The position numbers were made by a program, and so were the translations under genes. The notes beneath the pieces were generated by a model. The model ran no database searches. It saw only the letters and a program-made list of their open reading frames with translations, and was not told the origin of the DNA. 22,348 nucleotides of DNA from DAOMNN01 sp964404505. GTDB lineage: Bacteria; Pseudomonadota; Gammaproteobacteria; Burkholderiales; Rhodocyclaceae. Of this stretch, positions 1 through 4,945 are shown one piece after another; positions within the stretch are counted from its first letter, which is position 1; the number at the start of each line of letters is the position of its first letter. The stretch lies in the NCBI GenBank assembly GCA_964404505.1, contig CAYOKH010000026.1, positions 1 through 22,348 on the forward strand, given 5' to 3'.

Positions 1-578
1 CCGAACAGGTCGGTTTCGGTTTCTTCGCGAAAGTTCGTTTCGATCACACCACCCTTGGTCCCGCCATTGGCCGCCGCATACGACAGGGCGATATCGCGGG
101 CCTTGCCCGACTTGTCCTGGTGCACCGCGATCAGGGACGGCACGCCGCCGCCCTTGAGGTATTCGGAACGGACCGTGTGGCCCGGGCCCTTGGGCGCGAC
201 CATGATTACGTCCAGATCGGCGCGCGGCACGACCTGGTTGTAGTGGATGTTGAATCCGTGTGCGAAGGCCAGCGTCCCGCCCTTCTTGATGTTGGGCTCG
301 ACTTCGTCCTTGTAGACCTGGGGGATGTTCTCGTCCGGCAGGAGGATCATGACGACATCCGCACTCTTGACGGCCTTTGCGATCTCCTCGACCTTGAGTC
401 TTGCCGACTTGGCCTTGTCCCAGGACACGCCACCCTTGCGCAGGCCGACAGTGACCTTGACGCCGGAGTCGGAGAGATTCTGGGCGTGTGCGTGGCCCTG
501 TGAGCCGTAGCCGACGATGGTGACCTTCTTGCCCTTGATGAGGGAGAGATCGGCGTCCTTGTCGTAATAGACTTTCAT
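1..578 (-). CDS. ilvC: Ketol-acid reductoisomerase, N-terminal part (cut by window edge)
   Basis: IlvC uses NADPH and Mg2+ to isomerise and reduce acetolactate and acetohydroxybutyrate in valine, leucine and isoleucine synthesis (cytoplasm). About 192 residues are visible, beginning MKVYYDKDADLSLIKGKKV, followed by the Rossmann nucleotide-binding segment GYGSQGHAHAQNL (about residues 24-36). Further on are VMILLPDE, AFAHGFNIHYNQVV, VAPKGPGHTVR and, just before the edge, ANGGTKGGVIETNF; all are typical of the family. The C-terminal knotted domain with the metal ligands lies outside. The ATG at 576-578 is preceded by GAGGA at a suitable distance. It starts 22 bases after the end of ilvN, so it is the third gene of the ilvBNC operon. 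Identity is very secure. Confidence 0.97.
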   Translation of the reverse strand, partial: MKVYYDKDADLSLIKGKKVTIVGYGSQGHAHAQNLSDSGVKVTVGLRKGGVSWDKAKSARLKVEEIAKAVKSADVVMILLPDENIPQVYKDEVEPNIKKGGTLAFAHGFNIHYNQVVPRADLDVIMVAPKGPGHTVRSEYLKGGGVPSLIAVHQDKSGKARDIALSYAAANGGTKGGVIETNFREETETDLF

Positions 579-600
579 TTGATTCCTCGTTTCAGTGTTC

Positions 601-1092
601 CTAGATTTTCAGAATCCGGTCACCGCGGCCGACGCCGCAGATTCCGGAACGGACGGTTTCGAGGATGAGATCGGGCCCGATCGCGCCGATGAATGCATCA
701 AGCTTTGCCTGGTTCCCGGTGAGCTCGATGACATAGGAGCCCTCCGTCACGTCTACGATGCGGGCGCGGAAGATGTCCGTCATCCGTTTCATCTCCTCGC
801 GGTCCTTGCCGGTTGCTCGAACCTTGACCAGCATGAGTTCGCGTTCGATGTGGGCCGATTCGGAAATGTCGACGACCTTGATCACCTCGACGAGTTTGTT
901 CAACTGCTTGGTGATTTGTTCGATGATGTCGTCCGAGCCCGTCGTCACGATGGTCATGCGCGACATCGATGCGTCTTCGGTCGGTGCGACGGTCAGCGAT
1001 TCGATGTTGTAGCCGCGAGCCGAGAACAGCCCCGAGACTCGCGACAGGGCGCCCGATTCATTCTCGATCAGCAGGGAGATGACGTGTCTCAT
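601..1092 (-). CDS. ilvN: Acetolactate synthase small (regulatory) subunit
   Basis: This is the regulatory subunit of acetohydroxyacid synthase; it binds the large subunit, raises its activity and confers valine feedback inhibition. The 163 residues match the usual IlvH/IlvN length. The N-terminal ACT domain begins MRHVISLLIENESGALSRV and continues with FSARGYNIESLTVAPTED (about residues 23-40). The second domain includes ELMLVKVRA (about 85-93), and the protein ends with GICGVGRGDRILKI. It lies between ilvB (84-base gap) and ilvC (22-base gap) on the same strand. The ATG at 1090-1092 fits the usual family N-terminus; the upstream AAGAG is only a modest ribosome binding site. The small-subunit gene is called ilvH in enterics; ilvN is used here with ilvB. 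Confidence 0.96.
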   Translation of the reverse strand: MRHVISLLIENESGALSRVSGLFSARGYNIESLTVAPTEDASMSRMTIVTTGSDDIIEQITKQLNKLVEVIKVVDISESAHIERELMLVKVRATGKDREEMKRMTDIFRARIVDVTEGSYVIELTGNQAKLDAFIGAIGPDLILETVRSGICGVGRGDRILKI

Positions 1093-1176
1093 GATTAGCT
1101 CTTGCGAGGGTCGAAGAAAGTGTGCGGGTGCCGTGCCGGAAGGAAATCCTCACAAGTTGTGCACTCGCGTCGGGGG

Positions 1177-2886
1177 TCAGAGATCTTCAGCCGACAGGAT
1201 CATTTCGGTCAGACCCTTGCCCCCCTGGACCATCGGGTAGACGTTCTCGGTCTGATCCACCTGGAAGTCGAGGAACACCAGATCGTTCTTCCGGCTGAAC
1301 GCTTCACGGATCGCGCCCTCCACATCGCCGGGTTTGTCCACCCGAATTCCGACATGGCCGTACGCTTCGGCCAGCCTGGCAAAGTCCGGCAGCGAGTCCA
1401 TGTAGGATTCGGAGTAGCGCCCGCCGTGGAACAGCTCCTGCCACTGGCGCACCATTCCCAGATAGCGGTTGTTGAGGTTGCAGATCTTTATCGGAAGGCG
1501 GAACTGCTTGCACGTCGACAGTTCCTGAATGCACATCTGGATCGATGCCTCGCCGGTAATACATGCCACCGGTGAATCCGGATGGGCAAGCTGGGCTCCC
1601 ATCGCATACGGCAGGCCGACGCCCATGGTGCCGAGGCCGCCTGAATTGAGCCAGCGACGCGGTTTGTCGAAACGGTAGTACTGGGCTGCCCACATCTGGT
1701 GCTGGCCGACGTCGGAAGTGACGAATGCGTCCCCCCCCGTGATTTCCCACAGTTTCTGCACGACATACTGCGGCTTGATGATCTGGTCCGAGTTCTTGAA
1801 CTTCATGCAGTCCCGGCGGCGCCATTCCTCGACCTGCTTCCACCAGTTGCCGAGCGCGTCGGGATCCGGGCGGGTCGCGGATGCTTCGATTTGCCGGACC
1901 ATTTCCCCGAGCACTTCGCGGACGTCGCCGACGATCGGGATGTCGACCTTTACCCGCTTGGAAATGGACGACGGATCGATGTCCACATGCACGATCTTGC
2001 GTGGCTCCTCGGCGAAATGCGCCGGATTTCCGATCACGCGGTCATCGAAGCGTGCGCCGATGGCCAGCAGCACATCGCAGAAATGCATCGACATGTTGGC
2101 TTCGTAGGTCCCGTGCATGCCGGGCATTCCCAGGTACTGGCGATCGCTGGCGGGGTAGCCGCCCAGGCCCATGAGCGTGTTGGTGATGGGAAAACCGAGC
2201 AGGCGCGTCAGCTTCGTGAGCTGTTCCGCTGCATTGGAGAGAATGACGCCACCACCCGTGTAGATCATCGGCCGCTTTGCTTCCAGAAGCATCTGCACGG
2301 CCTTGCGAATCTGCCCCTGATGGCCCTTGAGGACGGGATTGTAAGAGCGCATCGGGACTTCCGCCGGATAGTCGAATTCGCACTTGTGCATCGACACATC
2401 CTTGGGAATGTCGACAAGGACCGGCCCGGGGCGCCCGGTCCTGGCCAGAACGAATGCCTTTTTCATCGTGACGGCGATGTCCCGGACGTCCTTTACGAGG
2501 AAATTGTGCTTCACGCAGGGCCGGGTGATGCCGACCGTGTCGACTTCCTGGAAGGCATCCTGGCCGATCGCCGCCGTCGGAACCTGACCGGAGATGATCA
2601 CCACCGGAATGGAATCGCAATAGGCCGTCGCGATTCCGGTGACCGCGTTGGTCGCACCCGGACCGGAGGTCACGAGCGCAACGCCGACTTTCTCGGTCGA
2701 ACGGGCGTAGCCGTCGGCGGCGTGAACCGCTGCCTGCTCGTGGCGTACGAGCACGTGACGCACCTGATCCTGGTTGAAGAGCGCATCGTAAATGAACAGT
2801 ACGGCACCACCCGGATAGCCGAACACATAGTCGACCTTTTCTTCCTGAAGGCACCTGATTACAATTTCCGCTCCAGTCAGCACCAT
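1177..2886 (-). CDS. ilvB: Acetolactate synthase large (catalytic) subunit
   Basis: This ThDP- and FAD-dependent enzyme condenses two pyruvates, or pyruvate with 2-oxobutyrate, in the first common step of branched-chain amino acid synthesis. The 569 residues match the IlvI/IlvB family. The N-terminal ThDP-binding domain has GYPGGAVLFIYDAL (23-36) and RHEQAAVHAADGYAR, where E50 is the expected cofactor-activating glutamate. SGPGATN and DIPKDV follow. The C-terminal domain has SGGLGTMGVGLPYAMG and the cofactor signature ITGEASIQMCIQELSTC. That signature is GEA (residues 445-447) where most ThDP enzymes have GDG. NLNNRYLGMVRQWQELF completes the motif. The ATG at 2884-2886 is the first in frame. 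It is the first gene of the operon, with a promoter 35-65 bases upstream. Confidence 0.97.
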   Translation of the reverse strand: MVLTGAEIVIRCLQEEKVDYVFGYPGGAVLFIYDALFNQDQVRHVLVRHEQAAVHAADGYARSTEKVGVALVTSGPGATNAVTGIATAYCDSIPVVIISGQVPTAAIGQDAFQEVDTVGITRPCVKHNFLVKDVRDIAVTMKKAFVLARTGRPGPVLVDIPKDVSMHKCEFDYPAEVPMRSYNPVLKGHQGQIRKAVQMLLEAKRPMIYTGGGVILSNAAEQLTKLTRLLGFPITNTLMGLGGYPASDRQYLGMPGMHGTYEANMSMHFCDVLLAIGARFDDRVIGNPAHFAEEPRKIVHVDIDPSSISKRVKVDIPIVGDVREVLGEMVRQIEASATRPDPDALGNWWKQVEEWRRRDCMKFKNSDQIIKPQYVVQKLWEITGGDAFVTSDVGQHQMWAAQYYRFDKPRRWLNSGGLGTMGVGLPYAMGAQLAHPDSPVACITGEASIQMCIQELSTCKQFRLPIKICNLNNRYLGMVRQWQELFHGGRYSESYMDSLPDFARLAEAYGHVGIRVDKPGDVEGAIREAFSRKNDLVFLDFQVDQTENVYPMVQGGKGLTEMILSAEDL

Positions 2887-2918
2887 CGCAAGCTCGCCTT
2901 CGCACAGATTCCAAACGA

Positions 2919-2934
2919 CGAACGTTACCGTTCG
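2919..2934. promoter_or_regulatory. Inverted repeat (possible operator) over the ilv -10 region
   Basis: CGAACG (2919-2924) and CGTTCG (2929-2934) form a perfect six-base inverted repeat around the spacer TTAC. It covers the proposed -10 box of the ilv promoter and lies between the two divergent genes. A dimeric regulator site here could control one or both directions. No regulator can be named from the sequence. Confidence 0.35.
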
Positions 2935-2950
2935 GCTGCTTTTTGGTCAA
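2922..2950 (-). promoter_or_regulatory. Putative sigma-70 promoter for the ilvBNC operon
   Basis: On the minus strand, TTGACC (2945-2950) and TAACGT (2922-2927) are separated by exactly 17 bases. The -35 box matches five of six consensus positions; the -10 box is weaker. The predicted start would be near 2915, giving a leader of about 29 bases before ilvB, too short for a leader peptide with attenuator. The -35 region overlaps the outermost TTG start of the divergent sigma factor gene. Confidence 0.5.
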
Positions 2951-3581
2951 GGATGTTGCTGCGTCGCGCAAGGCTGCCCGTCGTTTCCGACAATTCAAGG
3001 ATTACCAGCTGGCTTCCCGTGCAGAACTCTCCACGTTCCTCGAAGGTGTCGAACGCCGTGCATTCAAGCATGCTGTCTATACCCTCAGAAACGACGACGC
3101 GGCGCTCGATGCCGTGCAGGATGCAATGCTTAAGCTCTCGGTGAGCTACGGTCACCGACCGGCAGACGAGTTCCCCAGGCTTTTCCAGCGTATCCTGCGC
3201 AACGTGATCTACGATATGCTGCGCCGCCAGAAGGTGCGCGGTCACTGGACGACCACGTTCTCGGAACTCTTCAGGGATGCTGACGGGGACGAGGACGCGG
3301 CCGACCCGCTCGACACCCTGCTTGCGGAGCAAGACGATCACGACGCGCAGACCCCTCACCGGCTGCATGAGCGGGCCCGCATCATGGCAGCGATCGAGCA
3401 AGAAGTGGCACGGCTGCCCCTGCGTCAACGCGAGGCGTTTCTGATGCGTTACTGGGAGGAGATGGATATTGCCGAAACCGCCGCGGCCATGGGGTGCTCC
3501 GAAGGAAGCGTGAAGACGCATTGCTCGCGGGCAACACGGACCTTGGCTGCAGCTCTCAAGGCAAAAGGTATTGCTCCATGA
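2943..3581 (+). CDS. RNA polymerase sigma factor, ECF-like (sigma-70 regions 2 and 4)
   Basis: A sigma-70 family factor of the short ECF type, expected to direct RNA polymerase to a dedicated set of promoters. Counting from the TTG at 2943, region 2 covers about residues 32-100 (FLEGVERRAFKHAVYTL, DAVQDAMLKL, FQRILRNVIYDMLRRQKV). An acidic linker follows (about 111-130), then region 4 (about 148-205) with LPLRQREAFLMRYWEEMDI and the helix-turn-helix AAAMGCSEGSVKTHCSRA. The only conventional start is TTG 2943, which has no ribosome binding site and falls in the ilv -35 box. Relatives as I recall them begin MAS..ELS.FL, which aligns with LASRAELSTFL from a CTG at 3009 preceded by AAGGA. The true protein may therefore be 190 residues. 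Its stop overlaps the next start (ATGA). Confidence 0.88.
   Translation: MVKDVAASRKAARRFRQFKDYQLASRAELSTFLEGVERRAFKHAVYTLRNDDAALDAVQDAMLKLSVSYGHRPADEFPRLFQRILRNVIYDMLRRQKVRGHWTTTFSELFRDADGDEDAADPLDTLLAEQDDHDAQTPHRLHERARIMAAIEQEVARLPLRQREAFLMRYWEEMDIAETAAAMGCSEGSVKTHCSRATRTLAAALKAKGIAP
2997..3001 (+). promoter_or_regulatory. Shine-Dalgarno AAGGA supporting a CTG start at 3009
   Basis: AAGGA lies seven bases before CTG 3009-3011, which is in frame with the sigma factor. From this CTG the protein reads (M)ASRAELSTFLEGVERR, the N-terminus expected for the family. No ATG, GTG or TTG lies near this point in frame. Confidence 0.45.
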
Positions 3582-3958
3582 ACGATGAAATTTTCGCGCG
3601 CAGGGTGGCGGGCCACCTGTCCGCGGCGGCACGGCAACTCGATCCTTCCGTTTGTGAGCGGCTTCGCGCGGCGCGCGCCCTCGCCGTGGGAGTACGGCGT
3701 GGTCCGGGCCTGCTCGCGACTTTGTTCGATCATGCCTTACGGCTTCGCATGCGTTTGGGCTTCATGCCCGCATTGAGATCCGCGGGGATGGCAATGGTGG
3801 TGCTGTTGGTGTTCATGGCGGGCGACTATTGGGCGACCGTCTCGCGCGTTACCGTCCTGCAGGAGGTCGATGCAGCGCTGCTGATGGACGATCTGCCGAT
3901 CGAAGCGTATCTGGATCAGGATTTCAGGGCATGGCTGTCTCGCGAATCGCAATCCTGA
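3578..3958 (+). CDS. DUF3619 family single-pass membrane protein, candidate anti-sigma factor
   Basis: A 126-residue protein of the DUF3619 type, with no proven function that I know of. Residues 1-65 are predicted cytoplasmic (MNDEIFARRVAGHLSAAARQ at the start, many Arg). A single membrane segment follows at about 67-84 (RSAGMAMVVLLVFMAG). The last 40 residues are predicted periplasmic and end with the acidic, conserved-looking DDLPIEAYLDQDFRAWL (104-120). The ATG at 3578 overlaps the sigma stop as ATGA and has AAAAGG upstream, so translation is probably coupled to the sigma factor. Position and topology suggest an anti-sigma or sigma-anchoring role. There is no HxxxCxxC zinc anti-sigma motif, so it is not a ZAS-domain protein. 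The function is an inference from context. Confidence 0.85.
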   Translation: MNDEIFARRVAGHLSAAARQLDPSVCERLRAARALAVGVRRGPGLLATLFDHALRLRMRLGFMPALRSAGMAMVVLLVFMAGDYWATVSRVTVLQEVDAALLMDDLPIEAYLDQDFRAWLSRESQS

Positions 3959-4359
3959 TCATCTTCTTGCTGCTGGCTCTTCCAGCCCTTGCATTGACGC
4001 CGCTGGGCGCTCCGGAATGGCATGAACTCACTTCATCCCAGCGTGATGTCCTCGGACCTCTCGAACGCGATTGGGACGCCATGGGCGACGCAGACCGGCA
4101 GAAGTGGATCGGAATAGCCGACGGCGTGGAACGGTTGACTCCCGAGGAACGGTCGCGCATCCGTCAGCGCATGCGCGCGTGGGCCGATCTCAGTCCGGAA
4201 GAGCGTGAGCGCGCGCGCGACCAGTACCGCGCCTTGCGCAAGATCCCACCCGAGCAGCGCGAGAGCCTGCGCGAGCAGTGGCAGCAATACAGGAACCTGC
4301 CGCCGGAGGAACGTCGCCGCCGTGAGGATGCCGGACCGGCGCGGTCGGAACGCAGGTAG
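3931..4359 (+). CDS. DUF3106 family exported helical-repeat protein
   Basis: A 142-residue DUF3106-type protein. Residues 1-21 form a signal peptide (hydrophobic AILIIFLLLALPALA, likely cut after ALA). The rest is highly charged and built of six consecutive 18-residue units whose heads are LTSSQR (33), MGDADR (51), LTPEER (69), LSPEER (87), IPPEQR (105) and LPPEER (123). Trp or Tyr lies three residues before four of the six heads. The protein is expected to be periplasmic and all-helical. The L-T/P-P-E-E/Q-R heads recall the LTxxQ motifs of Spy/CpxP periplasmic chaperones, but this is only a resemblance. The ATG at 3931 has AGGA nine bases upstream and overlaps the DUF3619 gene by 28 bases, indicating one transcript. 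No enzymatic motif is seen. Confidence 0.85.
   Translation: MAVSRIAILIIFLLLALPALALTPLGAPEWHELTSSQRDVLGPLERDWDAMGDADRQKWIGIADGVERLTPEERSRIRQRMRAWADLSPEERERARDQYRALRKIPPEQRESLREQWQQYRNLPPEERRRREDAGPARSERR
4027..4350 (+). repeat. Six in-frame 54-base units encoding 18-residue helical repeats
   Basis: Within the DUF3106 gene, the motif [L/I/M]-x-x-x-x-R recurs at residues 33, 51, 69, 87, 105 and 123 with no insertion or deletion. The last four copies are the closest (LTPEER, LSPEER, IPPEQR, LPPEER). Eighteen residues equals five turns of an alpha helix, so the heads would line up on one face of a long helix or stack as regular helical units. The nucleotide repeats are diverged, so this is an old protein repeat and not a recent DNA duplication. 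Confidence 0.8.
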
Positions 4360-4378
4360 GCTTCGATCCCGCTCCGAA

Positions 4379-4864
4379 ATGAACAGCGACATGGCTTCCA
4401 TGCATCCCGAAACTGCCGCCTCCCCGCGCCTGATAGTCGAGCTGGCCGGGCTGCGTCGGCGCCTTGCGAGCCTGCTTTACGAATGTCTGCTGCTTCTTGG
4501 CGTTCTCGGCCTGGCATTCATCCTTCCCTACGTGCTGCTGGGCATGTTCTTCGATCTGTTGCTGCCCGGATGGTTGATGTGGGCGCACGTGTTTGCTTTG
4601 CTCGGCCTCTATTTCGTCTGGTACTGGGCAGGGCAGGGGCAGACGTTGGCGATGCAGACCTGGCGCCTGAAGCTGGTGCGCGAGTCCGACGGACGCCCGC
4701 TGGGGATCGGAACAGCCAGCCTTCGCTATGTGCTGGCCTGGCCGTCCGTCCTTTGTCTTGGCCTCGGCCTCGCCTGGGCGCTGGTCGATCGTGATCGCCA
4801 GTTCCTGCACGACCGCCTTGCAGGGACCCGAGTGGTCCTGATGCCGGTCTCCCCGCCTGATTGA
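4379..4864 (+). CDS. RDD family inner-membrane protein
   Basis: A 161-residue RDD-type membrane protein. Recognisable features are AGLRRRLASLLYE (23-35) at the first membrane segment, hydrophobic segments at about 31-58 and 64-83, the family hallmark GQTLAMQTWRLKLV (87-100), a third hydrophobic stretch at about 116-135, and the C-terminal DRDRQFLHDRLAGTRVV (137-153). Some RDD proteins have been linked to Na+/H+ exchange, but most are uncharacterised, so no substrate is assigned. It follows the DUF3106 gene by 19 bases and is probably the last gene of the sigma factor operon. Three in-frame ATGs (4379, 4391, 4400) are possible; none has a strong ribosome binding site, and the first is used here. 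Confidence 0.86.
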   Translation: MNSDMASMHPETAASPRLIVELAGLRRRLASLLYECLLLLGVLGLAFILPYVLLGMFFDLLLPGWLMWAHVFALLGLYFVWYWAGQGQTLAMQTWRLKLVRESDGRPLGIGTASLRYVLAWPSVLCLGLGLAWALVDRDRQFLHDRLAGTRVVLMPVSPPD

Positions 4865-4891
4865 GTCAGCCGCGTCACGCAGACCGCTGCT

Positions 4892-4909
4892 CCGATCGGT
4901 TAAGATCGG
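4892..4909. promoter_or_regulatory. Inverted repeat upstream of the cation ATPase
   Basis: CCGATC (4892-4897) and GATCGG (4904-4909) flank GGTTAA in the 81-base gap between the RDD gene and the ATPase. The spacer includes TAAGAT, a passable -10 sequence, but no matching -35 box is seen. It could be an operator for the ATPase or a hairpin ending the sigma operon; there is no T-run. Confidence 0.3.
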
Positions 4910-4945
4910 CGAAGCATCCAATCCGCTATCCCTCGAAAGGGCTTC

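Noticed and set aside
2887..2950. Possible leader peptide and attenuator for ilvB
   Set aside because: The predicted leader is about 29 bases with no run of Leu/Val/Ile codons and no terminator hairpin.
1699..3144. A 481-codon plus-strand frame opposite ilvB and into the sigma factor
   Set aside because: It is antisense to the conserved IlvB sequence and overlaps the sigma factor gene in another frame; no domain is seen.
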